Source of the DNA: Bacteroidales bacterium
GTDB lineage: Bacteria; Bacteroidota; Bacteroidia; Bacteroidales; JAADJA01
NCBI GenBank assembly: GCA_021740645.1
Contig: JAIOZL010000018.1
Span: forward strand, 1-64,000
Direction: 5' to 3'
Length of the DNA: 64,000 bases
Below, piece by piece: positions 9,372 to 18,897 of this stretch. The translations under genes were made by a program, and so were the position numbers. The notes under the pieces are model-generated. The model was not told the DNA's origin, ran no database searches, and saw only the letters and a program-made list of their open reading frames with translations. Positions within the stretch are counted from its first letter, which is position 1, and every line of letters begins with the position of its first letter.

Positions 9372-9398
9372 AGCCCCGCAATTTGCGGGGCTTTTTTT
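9372..9398 (+). terminator. Rho-independent terminator of gdhA
   Basis: Stem AGCCCCGCA / TGCGGGGCT (9372-9391, loop AT) followed by a run of T to 9398, 46 bases after the gdhA stop codon. Confidence 0.95.
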
Positions 9399-9438
9399 AT
9401 AATTTCCCTGTTGAAGTCCCGTTAGTACTTATTATTTC

Positions 9439-9446
9439 TATTTTTG
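9439..9446 (+). promoter_or_regulatory. Putative -7 box (TATTTTTG) before the BatA gene
   Basis: TATTTTTG matches TAnnTTTG and ends 21 bases before the ATG at 9468. The nearest upstream TTG (9411-9413) is 25 bases away, slightly too far, so support is partial. Confidence 0.4.
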
Positions 9447-9467
9447 CGCTGATCAATTTTGTAATAA

Positions 9468-11516
9468 ATGGAGTTTGTTAATCCTGGTTTTCTTTATGGG
9501 TTGTTGGCAGTGTCCATCCCCGTTATAATTCATCTTTTTAATTTCAGAAGATTTAAAAAGGTATATTTTACAAACGTAGCCTTAATAAAAGAACTAAAGG
9601 AACAGACCCAAAAACAAAGCAAATTAAAACATCTGCTTATACTGCTTATGCGAATACTTGCTATTATAGCCATTGTTTTCGCATTTGCAAGGCCTTTTAT
9701 ACCGGTAAACCAAAATCTGATCAATCCCGAAGAAATAAGCAGCATAAGCGTATTTGTGGATAATTCGTTTAGCATGCAGGCAGATTCAGATAAGGGCACT
9801 TTACTCGATGCCGCGAAGGAAAAAGCAAGGGAAATAGTTTCTGTATTCAAAAGCAGCGACCGTTTCCAGCTCTTAACCCATGACTTTGAAGGCCGGCATC
9901 AACGGTTTTATACAAAAGATGAGTTTAACAATTTACTCGATGAGGTAAAGATCAGCCCGGCAAGCCGCAATTTGTCACAAATAGTTTTAAGGCAGGAAGA
10001 ATTACTTTCTGATGAACCATCTGCTGTTAAAGCCTCATTTATAATTTCTGATTATCAGAAAAGTTTTATCAATGATAATCCTGTCCTGGCTGATTCGGGC
10101 ATGTCTTTCTATTTTTTACCAATAAACGCCTACTTTACCAATAATCTATATATCGATTCATGTTGGTTCGAAACGCCGGTTGCCCAGGTTAACCAGGCAA
10201 TGGATTTATTTGTGCGAATAAAAAATAATTCGGATAAAAATTACGAAAAGATCCCGTTAAAACTTCAAATCAATAAATTACAGAAAGCAATTGCAAGCTT
10301 TAACATAGAGCCGGGCAGTGAAACGATTACAAAACTTTCGTTTACTAATAATTCCCCCGGAATTCAGCAGGCTAAACTTGAAATTACAGATTATCCGGTT
10401 GTATTTGATGATGCTTATTATTTCTCTTTTGAAGTCGCTGCACAATTTGATATTCTTTGCATCAATGGTGATCAGGAAAATAAATATCTAAACGCTCTTT
10501 TTAAAGATGACACCCTATTTCAATATGTAAATATAGGAGAACGTTACCTTGATTTTTCCACATTACCTGGATACCAGCTTATCGTGTTAAATGAAATTGA
10601 GAAGATGTCTTCCGGCCTCATTCAGGAACTCGCCAGGTTTATGGAAGGTGGGGGTAACCTGGTAATTGTGCCTGCGCCTGAAATTGATATTGATTCATAT
10701 AATGCAATGATGGCAGCATTAGGTGGTGGGGATGTTATTGGAAAAGATACTGTTGATCAGCAAATAGACTATATTAATGCAGAACATGCATTATACAGGG
10801 ATGTTTTTGAAAAGATTCCTGAGAATATCAATTTGCCCAGGGCGTCCTACTATTACATCTATGAAAATCAAACCAGGTCAACTTACCAGAAGCTGCTGGG
10901 ATTACAAAATAATCATCCATTTTTAGCAAGTCAGAAACTTGGGAATGGTGTTTTTTATTATTTTGCTTCTCCCTTTAATTCCTCAGCAGGAAATTTTACT
11001 CAACATGCTATTTTTGTCCCAACATTATATAAAATCGCTATTTCAAGTTTTTCGGCGAGGATCTTAAGTTATACTATTGGTGAAAACGAAGGCATCAGGC
11101 TTGACCAAAAGCAACCTGAACAGGATCCGGTATTAACGATTACTGATGCGGAAAAAACCATGGAGACTATTCCCGGGCACAGGCAAACCGGATCCTTTCT
11201 GGAATTATATGTTTACGATCAAATTAATAAAGCTGGAAATTACTTTATTAACCGGGATGAAAAACCAATAAAAGGTGTTTCTTTTAATTATAGCCGTGCC
11301 GAGTCGGTACTTGATTTTTATTCAGAAGATGAGCTCACAACATTGCTGGCTGATTCAGGCCAACCTCAATTTAAGGTATTTGAATCTCAAAATAGGCCAA
11401 TCGTGTCTGCGCTTACTGAAATGAGCCAGGGTATTACCCTCTGGAAATGGTTTGTTTTGGCCGCTTTACTCTTCTTACTCCTCGAAATATTATTGTTAAG
11501 ATTTTGGACACCATAA
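9468..11516 (+). CDS. BatA-domain / VWA-like membrane protein
   Basis: A 682-residue membrane protein of the Bacteroidota BatA group. Seen: an N-terminal BatA domain with two membrane helices (FLYGLLAVSIPVIIHLFNF, about 8-26, and about 55-79); a von Willebrand A-like region with a MIDAS-type DNSFSM (about 102-107); a long middle domain; and a C-terminal membrane helix (about 661-677) followed by the short tail LRFWTP. Bat proteins are linked to aerotolerance or envelope stress, usually beside MoxR ATPases, which are not present here. It begins a rightward run ending with the EEP hydrolase. Confidence 0.85.
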   Translation: MEFVNPGFLYGLLAVSIPVIIHLFNFRRFKKVYFTNVALIKELKEQTQKQSKLKHLLILLMRILAIIAIVFAFARPFIPVNQNLINPEEISSISVFVDNSFSMQADSDKGTLLDAAKEKAREIVSVFKSSDRFQLLTHDFEGRHQRFYTKDEFNNLLDEVKISPASRNLSQIVLRQEELLSDEPSAVKASFIISDYQKSFINDNPVLADSGMSFYFLPINAYFTNNLYIDSCWFETPVAQVNQAMDLFVRIKNNSDKNYEKIPLKLQINKLQKAIASFNIEPGSETITKLSFTNNSPGIQQAKLEITDYPVVFDDAYYFSFEVAAQFDILCINGDQENKYLNALFKDDTLFQYVNIGERYLDFSTLPGYQLIVLNEIEKMSSGLIQELARFMEGGGNLVIVPAPEIDIDSYNAMMAALGGGDVIGKDTVDQQIDYINAEHALYRDVFEKIPENINLPRASYYYIYENQTRSTYQKLLGLQNNHPFLASQKLGNGVFYYFASPFNSSAGNFTQHAIFVPTLYKIAISSFSARILSYTIGENEGIRLDQKQPEQDPVLTITDAEKTMETIPGHRQTGSFLELYVYDQINKAGNYFINRDEKPIKGVSFNYSRAESVLDFYSEDELTTLLADSGQPQFKVFESQNRPIVSALTEMSQGITLWKWFVLAALLFLLLEILLLRFWTP

Positions 11517-11581
11517 AAGCTTTTTCAAAACAATGATTTATGTAAGACCTACGTTTTACAATCAGATTTTGTAATTTTAAG

Positions 11582-11589
11582 TACTTTTG
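11582..11589 (+). promoter_or_regulatory. Putative -7 box (TACTTTTG)
   Basis: TACTTTTG fits TAnnTTTG and lies 18 bases before the ATG at 11608. It could drive the small membrane protein and mutL. No -33 box at ideal spacing. Confidence 0.35.
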
Positions 11590-11607
11590 TTGTAAATATT
11601 TGTAAAA

Positions 11608-11871
11608 ATGAAAATTGTATTTTTTCGTACTCCCAGGCCCAAACAATTCGCTTATCCTCCGCGGTATTATGATGCGGAAAAGGAGAGATGGGAAAACAGG
11701 AAAAAGGAATTGGGCCTCTCAGAGGAAAAAACGGATTTTCAGTCACCTCTAAGTAATAACTGGAGTCGGTTTAGAAGTACCGACCGGACAAGAAAAAAGA
11801 AAGCAGAAATAAGTGTTTTGGTTTATTTCTTTATCGTAGCCATCTTGATTTATTTTCTATTTTTTGTTTAA
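11608..11871 (+). CDS. Small C-terminally anchored membrane protein, unknown
   Basis: An 87-residue protein not assigned to a named family. The N-terminal 60 residues are basic and polar, with PRPKQFAYPPRYYDAEKERW near the start; residues 66-86 form a single strong membrane helix at the extreme C-terminus, giving a tail-anchored topology. Small proteins with this PxxFxYxPRYYDxxKE pattern commonly precede mutL or rhomboid genes in Bacteroidota, supporting a real gene. Start chosen as the only ATG before the conserved segment. It is 41 bases from mutL. Confidence 0.75.
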   Translation: MKIVFFRTPRPKQFAYPPRYYDAEKERWENRKKELGLSEEKTDFQSPLSNNWSRFRSTDRTRKKKAEISVLVYFFIVAILIYFLFFV

Positions 11872-11912
11872 GCAGATAAGTAAAAACCAAAGACTAAATT
11901 TTACTATAGCCA

Positions 11913-13742
11913 ATGCCTGATATTATCCAGTTGCTTCCCGATTCTGTTGCCAACCAGATTGCTGCCGGTGAGGTAATCCAACGCCCTGCATCTGTGGTAA
12001 AGGAGTTGATGGAGAATGCCGTAGACTCGGGAGCAGATGAAATTAAACTGATTATAAAAGACGCCGGGAAATCGCTCGTTCAGGTTATCGATAATGGGTG
12101 CGCTATGTCGACCACCGATGCAAGGATGAGTTTTGAACGCCATGCCACTTCAAAAATAAAAAAAGCAGAAGATCTGTTTGCTATTCATACTTTGGGATTC
12201 AGAGGAGAAGCACTGGCCTCTATTGCTGCCATTGCCAGGGTAGAACTCAGAACTCACCGAATGGAAGATGAAACCGGGACTCAGATATATATTGAAGGTT
12301 CAAACGTCATTAACCAGGACATATATGCTGGTACTGAAGGAACCTCAATAGCGGTTAAAAATCTTTTTTACAATATTCCGGCACGCCGGAAATTCCTTAA
12401 ATCTAATACCACTGAACTAAGGCATATCATTGAAGAATTTGAAAGAATTGCCCTTGTAAAGCCTGAAATACGATTTGTATTCACTAACGATGACAGGCAA
12501 TTGTTCAATCTGCCCAAAGGCAATTTGAAACAGCGTATTGTTGCCTTATTCGGGAATTCTTATAATACCCGCCTGATCCCCATGGAACAAGCCTCGGATG
12601 TTGTATCCATTTCGGGGTTTATTGGGAAACCGGAGTTTTCACGAAAAACCCGTGGTGAACAATATTTTTTTGTAAATGGGCGGTTTATCAAGCATCCCTA
12701 TCTAAACCATGCAGTGGATAGTGCTTTCAGGGAGTTAATACCTACTGATGCATTTCCAACTTATTTTATATATTTCAAGATTGACCCAAAGGAAATTGAT
12801 ATTAACATTCATCCTACCAAAACAGAGGTGAACTTCCAGAATAACAATGTAATTTATGCTATGCTTAGTTCTACCATCAAGCAGGCACTCGGGAAATTTA
12901 ATATTACCCCTTCGCTGGATTTTGAAATGGGGGCAGGGCCTGACATTAGTCTGCCTCCGCAAAATAAGTCATTTGATACGCCTGCTGTAAAAGTGAATCC
13001 TCACTATAACCCTTTTGTCCAAAATGGCCCGGGGGCCTCTAATCACCCTGATCAATTACCAAAAAAGAACAGGGATAACTGGCAGGAATTATACAATATT
13101 CCTGAAATTGCTATAAAAAATGACAGGACAGGCCTCGGTACAAACAACGAAATTCCTGATCTTGAACAAAAAGCAGAAGACAGGGTAGAAGCGGTTTTTC
13201 AGCTACTCGACAGGTTTCTTATTTCCCGGGTTCGATCGGGTTTAATGATAATTGACCGGCAGAGGGCGATGGAAAGGATATTGTTTGAGGAGAACCTGGC
13301 AAACCTGAATGAAGGAAGGGGGTTTTCGCAGCAATCGTTATTTCCTGAAACCTTACATTTTTCTACTGCTGAAGCTGAAATTTTAATGAGCATCATGGAG
13401 GATTTGAATCTTCTGGGTTTTGATGTTGAACGCTTTTCTGATAAGGCTTTTGTAGTAAAAGGAGTACCGGCTGAATTGAACAACATGGATTCGAAAGATG
13501 TTTTGGAGAGTATCATCGACAATGTGAAAAAGAACCTGAATGAAATAAAAATTGATAAAAAGGTGTTTCTTGCAAGGTCAATGGCTGCAAATATGGCAGG
13601 CCGGAATAAAAAGAAACTTGAGCCCGAAGAAATTAAATCACTGATCGACAGGCTTTTTTCTACAAAGTTTCCGGAAGTGGCCCCAGATGGCAAGCCTATT
13701 GTAAAGATGATTACTTTTGAAGAATTAGAGCAAAAATTTTAA
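11913..13742 (+). CDS. mutL: DNA mismatch repair protein MutL
   Basis: Matchmaker ATPase of mismatch repair, linking MutS to the strand-removal machinery. 609 residues: a GHKL ATPase domain (about 1-330) with ELMENAVDSGADEI, DNGCAMSTTDARMSFERHATSKI (key residues D-N-G and RHATSKI) and GFRGEALASIAA; a linker rich in Pro/Asn (about 335-420); and a C-terminal dimerisation domain (about 425-609). The endonuclease motifs of canonical MutL are altered: DRQRAMERILFE where DQHAxHERxxYE is expected, and APDGKP where CPHGRP is expected, so nicking activity is doubtful. Followed 7 bases later by a rhomboid gene. Confidence 0.95.
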   Translation: MPDIIQLLPDSVANQIAAGEVIQRPASVVKELMENAVDSGADEIKLIIKDAGKSLVQVIDNGCAMSTTDARMSFERHATSKIKKAEDLFAIHTLGFRGEALASIAAIARVELRTHRMEDETGTQIYIEGSNVINQDIYAGTEGTSIAVKNLFYNIPARRKFLKSNTTELRHIIEEFERIALVKPEIRFVFTNDDRQLFNLPKGNLKQRIVALFGNSYNTRLIPMEQASDVVSISGFIGKPEFSRKTRGEQYFFVNGRFIKHPYLNHAVDSAFRELIPTDAFPTYFIYFKIDPKEIDINIHPTKTEVNFQNNNVIYAMLSSTIKQALGKFNITPSLDFEMGAGPDISLPPQNKSFDTPAVKVNPHYNPFVQNGPGASNHPDQLPKKNRDNWQELYNIPEIAIKNDRTGLGTNNEIPDLEQKAEDRVEAVFQLLDRFLISRVRSGLMIIDRQRAMERILFEENLANLNEGRGFSQQSLFPETLHFSTAEAEILMSIMEDLNLLGFDVERFSDKAFVVKGVPAELNNMDSKDVLESIIDNVKKNLNEIKIDKKVFLARSMAANMAGRNKKKLEPEEIKSLIDRLFSTKFPEVAPDGKPIVKMITFEELEQKF

Positions 13743-13749
13743 ATTAAAC

Positions 13750-14475
13750 ATGGAGCAATACAGACCTACTGGTTTCAGAATATTACCACCGATCGTTAAA
13801 AACCTTTTGATAATTAACGGCTTGTTCTTTTTGGGAATGATCGCCTTTTCGTCCCGGATTGATTTGAGCGACTACCTCGGGTTACATTACCCGGTATCCC
13901 CTTTATTTAAGCCTCATCAGTTGGTTACCTACATGTTTATGCACGGCGGAGTTACCCATATCTTGTTTAATATGTTCGCCTTATGGATGTTTGGTAATGC
14001 CCTCGAAAATGTTTGGGGCCCGAAACGTTTCCTGATCTATTATATGGTCACTGGTATTGGCGCAGGATTACTTCATTTATTAGTTATTTATATTCAGGTC
14101 ATCAGTGTAGAAGGGCAACTTTCACCCGAACTTATCGCACAGGTTAGAGATACAGGATTTTCCGTATTACAGGAGGGGAAGAACTTTGCTGACCCTCTTC
14201 TTGGTAAGCTTAACATGCTTTATAATACCACCACTGTAGGTGCATCAGGAGCTGTATTTGGCCTCTTGCTTGGCTTTGGTATGTTGTTCCCCAATTCCAT
14301 CATCTACCTTTACTTTGCCATACCAGTTAAAGCAAAATATTTTGTAATTGGATATGGTGCTTTAGAACTCTATTTTGGATTTTCGAATAATCCTGGTGAT
14401 AATATTGCTCACTTTGCCCATCTGGGAGGAATGATCTTTGGGTATTTTATGATCATGTACTGGAAAAAAAGATAA
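13750..14475 (+). CDS. Rhomboid family intramembrane serine protease
   Basis: A 241-residue polytopic membrane protease with six predicted helices. The catalytic dyad is visible: GASGAVFG with Ser166, and the His of AHLGG (His224) in the last helix. The second-helix motif HILFNMFALWMFG (about 70-82) with the oxyanion-supporting HxxxN is present. Rhomboids cleave membrane-anchored substrates within the bilayer; the substrate here is unknown. It lies 7 bases after mutL and 1 base before a second rhomboid gene, so the pair is probably co-translated. Confidence 0.93.
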   Translation: MEQYRPTGFRILPPIVKNLLIINGLFFLGMIAFSSRIDLSDYLGLHYPVSPLFKPHQLVTYMFMHGGVTHILFNMFALWMFGNALENVWGPKRFLIYYMVTGIGAGLLHLLVIYIQVISVEGQLSPELIAQVRDTGFSVLQEGKNFADPLLGKLNMLYNTTTVGASGAVFGLLLGFGMLFPNSIIYLYFAIPVKAKYFVIGYGALELYFGFSNNPGDNIAHFAHLGGMIFGYFMIMYWKKR

Positions 14476-14476
14476 G

Positions 14477-15421
14477 ATGAACGGCCAGGGAACAAATAAT
14501 TTCGGAGGGAACTTTGCCAATATACAAAACCCCTTTACAAGTCTGAAGGCCTATTTCAGGAATAATAATATATTGGTTAAGCTTATTATAATCAATGTAG
14601 CTGTTTGGCTGGTGATACGGATTTTAGAAGTATTCCTTGACCTGTTTAACACCAGTTTTGCCGAAAGTATTGTTCAATGGCTGGCTGTTCCTGCCAATCC
14701 TATGACGCTGATAACCCACCCCTGGACCTTGTTTACGTATATGTTCCTCCATTTCGATTTTTCGCACATCCTGTTTAACATGCTCTGGCTTTATTGGTTT
14801 GGTAAGATATTTCTGGAATATTTAAGTGAACGTCAATTATTGGCTACATATATCTTTGGTGGGCTGGCTGGTGCTTTATTTTATATCCTATCATTTAATA
14901 TTTTTCCGAAGTTTCAAGAGGCTTACTTATTGTCGATGGCATTAGGAGCTTCTGCTTCGGTTATGGCGATCGTGGTAGCCATATCATTTTATGTCCCCGA
15001 CTATCGCATCCACCTTCTGTTCATAGGCCCGGTGAAGATCTATTATATTGCCATTTTTTCATTAATACTGGATGTGTTAATGATACAATCAAGTAATTCC
15101 GGTGGACACCTTGCTCATATCGGTGGCGCTTTATGGGGGTTTTATTCGGTTTATATGTTGAGAAAAGGTATGGATTTTAGCCGGATATTCAGTCGTATTC
15201 CTAAAATTAAATTTTCGTCTGGGGGAGGCAGAGGGAAAAAACATGGATTTGGAAATGTGTACACCAATTCGCGGCCGGTTCCTGATGAAGACTATAATCT
15301 TCAAAAAAAGAAATCACAGGAGCAAATTGATAAAATACTGGATAAAATTTCCAAATCCGGATATGATAGCCTTACTAAAGAAGAAAAAGAATTACTCTTC
15401 AGAACAAGTAAAAAACAATAA
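14477..15421 (+). CDS. Second rhomboid family protease with C-terminal extension
   Basis: A 314-residue rhomboid. Membrane core at about 33-235: HILFNMLWLYWFGKIF in the second helix, the nucleophile loop LGASASVMAI (GxSx, Ser after GA) and HLAHIGGALWG with the catalytic His. A basic cytosolic tail (about 236-314) ends in LDKISKSGYDSLTKEEKELL, a short conserved helical motif often seen at the C-terminus of Bacteroidota rhomboids. Starts 1 base after the first rhomboid stop. GASA rather than GASG is a tolerated variation, so activity is likely. Confidence 0.92.
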   Translation: MNGQGTNNFGGNFANIQNPFTSLKAYFRNNNILVKLIIINVAVWLVIRILEVFLDLFNTSFAESIVQWLAVPANPMTLITHPWTLFTYMFLHFDFSHILFNMLWLYWFGKIFLEYLSERQLLATYIFGGLAGALFYILSFNIFPKFQEAYLLSMALGASASVMAIVVAISFYVPDYRIHLLFIGPVKIYYIAIFSLILDVLMIQSSNSGGHLAHIGGALWGFYSVYMLRKGMDFSRIFSRIPKIKFSSGGGRGKKHGFGNVYTNSRPVPDEDYNLQKKKSQEQIDKILDKISKSGYDSLTKEEKELLFRTSKKQ

Positions 15422-15426
15422 GAGCT

Positions 15427-16554
15427 GTGGGTGAACGTAAACGGAAAATAGGGTTTATCACAGTCTTACTCCTACTTGTTAATTCGTTCCTGTGGTTGCT
15501 TTTACTTTTTGCCTATCTGTCGTATTACGTCAATCCCAGTGATGTTTCTTACCTGGCCTTTGCCGGGATTGCCTATCCATACATTCTTCTGGCCAATCTT
15601 ATCTTTGTGATATATTGGGTGATATTCAGGTTTAAATTTGCCCTGGTCCCCTTGTTTTTTATTCTAATTGGCTGGAATCATATTGAACGTTTGTACCAAT
15701 TTAGCGGGAGTGACGACGAGGCTTTAAGCCCTGATTCTTTTTCGGTAATGTCGTATAATATGCAAAATTTCCTCAAAATAAATACGGCAAGTACGAAATA
15801 TATAACAGACTTTACCAACCAGGAAAACATCATAAGTTTTTTGCAGAATAATAAAACGGACATCTATTGTTTGCAGGAAATGTTAAACGACAGACTGGAT
15901 GAAGCCGATTTTTTAAAAGAAATGGGAAATTTGCTTGGGTGCCCTTATTATCATTATAAAAATTACTACATCCGAAAGACTAAAACCATAGATGCCATTG
16001 CCATTTTTTCGAAGTACAGGATCATCTCTTCGGGGGATATTCAATATGATAAAAAGTCTATAGCCATCTATGCCGACGTGATAAAAAATACAGATACCAT
16101 CAGGATATATAACCTTCATTTGGCTTCCATTCATTTTAAACAGGAAGATATTGATTTCTGGAAGGAGATCCAGAACAACCAGGAAAAGTACGATCAGGAA
16201 GCGCTTAAGTCAGGCTCCTTAAAGTTGTTTGGCAAAATGAATGCTGCTTATATTAAAAGAGGGTTCCAGGTTGACTTAATTACCGAGCATATGGATGAAT
16301 CGCCTCATCCAATTATTCTGTGCGGTGATTTTAATGATACCCCACTTTCCTATACCTATCGAAAACTTGCAAACTCACTTCAGGATACCTTTGTGGAGGC
16401 AGGGAAAGGATTCGGTTCCACCTATGCAGGGGAACATTTGCCCAACTACAGGATTGATTTTATTTTGTGTGATCCTGAATTTAAAGTGGAGCGCTATACC
16501 AGACATGAGGTAAGCTTTTCTGACCATTTTCCAATCAGTTGCTCAATTTATTGA
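15427..16554 (+). CDS. Membrane-anchored endonuclease/exonuclease/phosphatase family protein
   Basis: A 375-residue protein with three N-terminal membrane helices (about 8-90) and an EEP-type metal-dependent hydrolase domain (about 100-375). Motifs in order: MSYNMQNF, CLQEM (metal-binding Glu), CGDFNDTP (Asp/Asn), YRIDFILCD and SDHFPI with the catalytic His. Members hydrolyse phosphodiester bonds in DNA, RNA, lipids or inositols, and the substrate cannot be inferred. Start is a GTG at 15427, five bases after the preceding rhomboid stop and in line with tight operon spacing. Confidence 0.9.
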   Translation: MGERKRKIGFITVLLLLVNSFLWLLLLFAYLSYYVNPSDVSYLAFAGIAYPYILLANLIFVIYWVIFRFKFALVPLFFILIGWNHIERLYQFSGSDDEALSPDSFSVMSYNMQNFLKINTASTKYITDFTNQENIISFLQNNKTDIYCLQEMLNDRLDEADFLKEMGNLLGCPYYHYKNYYIRKTKTIDAIAIFSKYRIISSGDIQYDKKSIAIYADVIKNTDTIRIYNLHLASIHFKQEDIDFWKEIQNNQEKYDQEALKSGSLKLFGKMNAAYIKRGFQVDLITEHMDESPHPIILCGDFNDTPLSYTYRKLANSLQDTFVEAGKGFGSTYAGEHLPNYRIDFILCDPEFKVERYTRHEVSFSDHFPISCSIY

Positions 16555-16629
16555 TAACTTCTAATAGATTCCGTATCAGGTCTTAGAAAAAATATTTATT
16601 TTAGCTCATCTATATTCATAGCTACAATA

Positions 16630-17331
16630 ATGAGGTTTTACTACACGATTACATCTTCGTTGCTCTTTTTATTTATATTCTCATCACACTTTAGCAGCGC
16701 ACAAATCAACGTTGATTCGTTAATTACCCAGCGAAATTCCAGCCTTGCAGATTACGAAAATTTCAAATCCAATATGCAGGAGCGAACCTGGATGAACCTG
16801 CTTTATTTAAATCAAATGGCTGAACAAATTATGGTGGTGGATGAGGACCTGATCAACGCCTATCATAGCGATGGATTGGTAAAAAATAAACAGTTGAATG
16901 CGAGTTTGGAAGAGAGCTTGCTTGAAAATTCACTGTTGCATAAAGAGCTTGAGTTGCAGGGTAAAGAACTGGAATCGCAGAAGGTTTTTAACAATACGAT
17001 GTTTTTCACGATCCTGTCTGTTGGGTTTCTGTTTATCGTGGCAGTAGGCCTGCTGATTAACCGACAACTGAGGTATAAAGCGGCATACAATGAGTTAGAA
17101 GCCATGTGGGCCAGCCAGGAAAAGCAATACAGATCCAACGATCAGAATGAACCAGCGTACAGCAAGGAGTACATTGATCAATTGATTTCGGAGAATACAA
17201 CCATGAAAAATAAGCTGGATAGCATTAGCCGTTTAAAACTCAATACAGAAAAGGAGCTTTTGGCTGAGATTTCCTCCCGAAAAACGGCCGAAAAAGAAAT
17301 CCGTGCTCTGATCGACCAGCTAAAAAAATAG
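16630..17331 (+). CDS. Secreted/membrane coiled-coil protein, unknown
   Basis: A 233-residue protein with no recognised family. Signal peptide at about 1-24 (SLLFLFIFSSHFSSAQ), a Glu/Leu-rich coiled coil at about 70-118, one membrane helix at about 121-143, then a second Lys/Glu-rich coiled coil to the C-terminus (about 185-232). The layout (periplasmic coil, helix, cytoplasmic coil) suggests a bitopic structural or signalling scaffold, which is inference. It ends 12 bases from a convergent protease gene. Confidence 0.75.
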   Translation: MRFYYTITSSLLFLFIFSSHFSSAQINVDSLITQRNSSLADYENFKSNMQERTWMNLLYLNQMAEQIMVVDEDLINAYHSDGLVKNKQLNASLEESLLENSLLHKELELQGKELESQKVFNNTMFFTILSVGFLFIVAVGLLINRQLRYKAAYNELEAMWASQEKQYRSNDQNEPAYSKEYIDQLISENTTMKNKLDSISRLKLNTEKELLAEISSRKTAEKEIRALIDQLKK

Positions 17332-17343
17332 ATACATAATCTG

Positions 17344-18897
17344 CTATCTCTTTTTTGCCACCACGCTGGTATTGGCAAAAGTAGTGAGATGAGTGGAGGC
17401 AATCACATGCATGAGCAGCTCGAAATAATCGCAATATTCCGCATTTTCATTATAGTAATTTACACAATCAATTCCATACGTAACGGCATCACCAAGGTCA
17501 TATACCGGGATATAAATGGTGGACAGGGTATAAAAAACTTTACTGTCGTCGAGTAAAACCGTGAGGTACATATTTACATCCATCTGGCTCCCATCTGAAT
17601 TGGTCAAAAGATTATTTCCCGTAAAAAGGATATAAGCCATTTGCCTGTTTTCGTCTACCTGGAAACTGTAAGAATAATCTTCATCTTCCTGAAAACCTCC
17701 TACTGAGGCCCCATATGCCTGATCTATCAGGTTCAACAGGTCATCTACTGCCATGTCTACATCCGAATAAAATTTATCACCGGCTAATCCTGTAAATTCA
17801 AGGGCAAAATAGCTACCAAGCGGCAGTTTACTTAAGTCAGCCTGAAAGATACCGTTCGTCTGGTCGTATATAAGTGGGGAACCGGCAGGCACAGCAAGGA
17901 TAATTCCTTGAAGGGCATCTTCATAAATATCAAAGTTCAGCTGATTGTAATTGAGGTATAAATTGTTCTCCGTGAAATCATTTACGAAGTATTGAAGATT
18001 CTCAGGATCAAGGGTACTGTTATACATATCTTCGAAAGACCTGGTTTTAGTGTAATAAAATTCAAAGTCGCCATACACATATGATTCATATTCATCGGCA
18101 AATAATTCTTGTATTTCCTCCGGACTTTCAGTCTCTGCCTTTACTTCTACCTTAGCTGAAAATAAAAGGTCAAGCTGATCGATATTGGCAGGCAATGATG
18201 AAGTTGGGGAGTTTTCAAGTTGATCAAGATATGATGCCGGAATGGCCCAGCTCACATTCACCTGTCCGCTTTCCAATCCGCCATCACCAATACCTATCAG
18301 TTCCCCTTTGGTATTATAGATGGGTGAACCGGAATAACCGGGTAAAAGACTACCGTTTAAATATAAAATTGGCAGGTCAATGGCAGGGATCCCAAGATGT
18401 GCCACAAGCTGCTTACTTTCATCTTTCGCTACAAGGTATTCGATGGTTTCGGGTTTGGCATGTCCTTTTTCGAGGGATTGTGTCCGGTAACCTTCAGAGC
18501 CTCCGTGGTACCCCAGGGCATAGATCTTATCGGCAAAATTTACTTTTGCACTACTATATGACTTAATAGGCAGAACCGACGCAGCAAGAGGCTTTGCATT
18601 AAGATTTGTTTCCAAAAGAACTAAATCTGCCTTGGGAAATGTTTTAATGATCTTTGCATCCCGCCAGTATTTGTTTAAATACTGTACCTGGACTTTTCCG
18701 TTTTTTTTCATAGCATGAAGTGAGGTGACGATCCATTCGTCTTTTTTCCAGACAAAACCGCTGCATACATTGGCATTGCCCGAACCGGTTACCATGATCC
18801 GTACAAGGGATTTTCCACTGGCATCCGGATCGAATTGGGAAAATCCGGGTTGGTATATAAAAAATAAAACAATCAGTAAACTAATTAGCTTTTTCAT
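17344..18897 (-). CDS. Secreted trypsin-like serine protease
   Basis: A 517-residue exported protein: signal peptide 1-20, then a trypsin-fold (S1/HtrA-like) domain (about 25-230). The catalytic triad is visible: His in IVTSLHAMKK, Asp in FPKADLVLLE, Ser in LLPGYSGSPIYN. Residues about 250-500 form a second domain of unknown fold with many aromatic and Asp/Glu residues; no PDZ domain was recognised. The gene overlaps the upstream leftward membrane-protein gene by 17 bases (18881-18897), so the two are likely coupled. Confidence 0.85.
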   Translation of the reverse strand: MKKLISLLIVLFFIYQPGFSQFDPDASGKSLVRIMVTGSGNANVCSGFVWKKDEWIVTSLHAMKKNGKVQVQYLNKYWRDAKIIKTFPKADLVLLETNLNAKPLAASVLPIKSYSSAKVNFADKIYALGYHGGSEGYRTQSLEKGHAKPETIEYLVAKDESKQLVAHLGIPAIDLPILYLNGSLLPGYSGSPIYNTKGELIGIGDGGLESGQVNVSWAIPASYLDQLENSPTSSLPANIDQLDLLFSAKVEVKAETESPEEIQELFADEYESYVYGDFEFYYTKTRSFEDMYNSTLDPENLQYFVNDFTENNLYLNYNQLNFDIYEDALQGIILAVPAGSPLIYDQTNGIFQADLSKLPLGSYFALEFTGLAGDKFYSDVDMAVDDLLNLIDQAYGASVGGFQEDEDYSYSFQVDENRQMAYILFTGNNLLTNSDGSQMDVNMYLTVLLDDSKVFYTLSTIYIPVYDLGDAVTYGIDCVNYYNENAEYCDYFELLMHVIASTHLTTFANTSVVAKKR

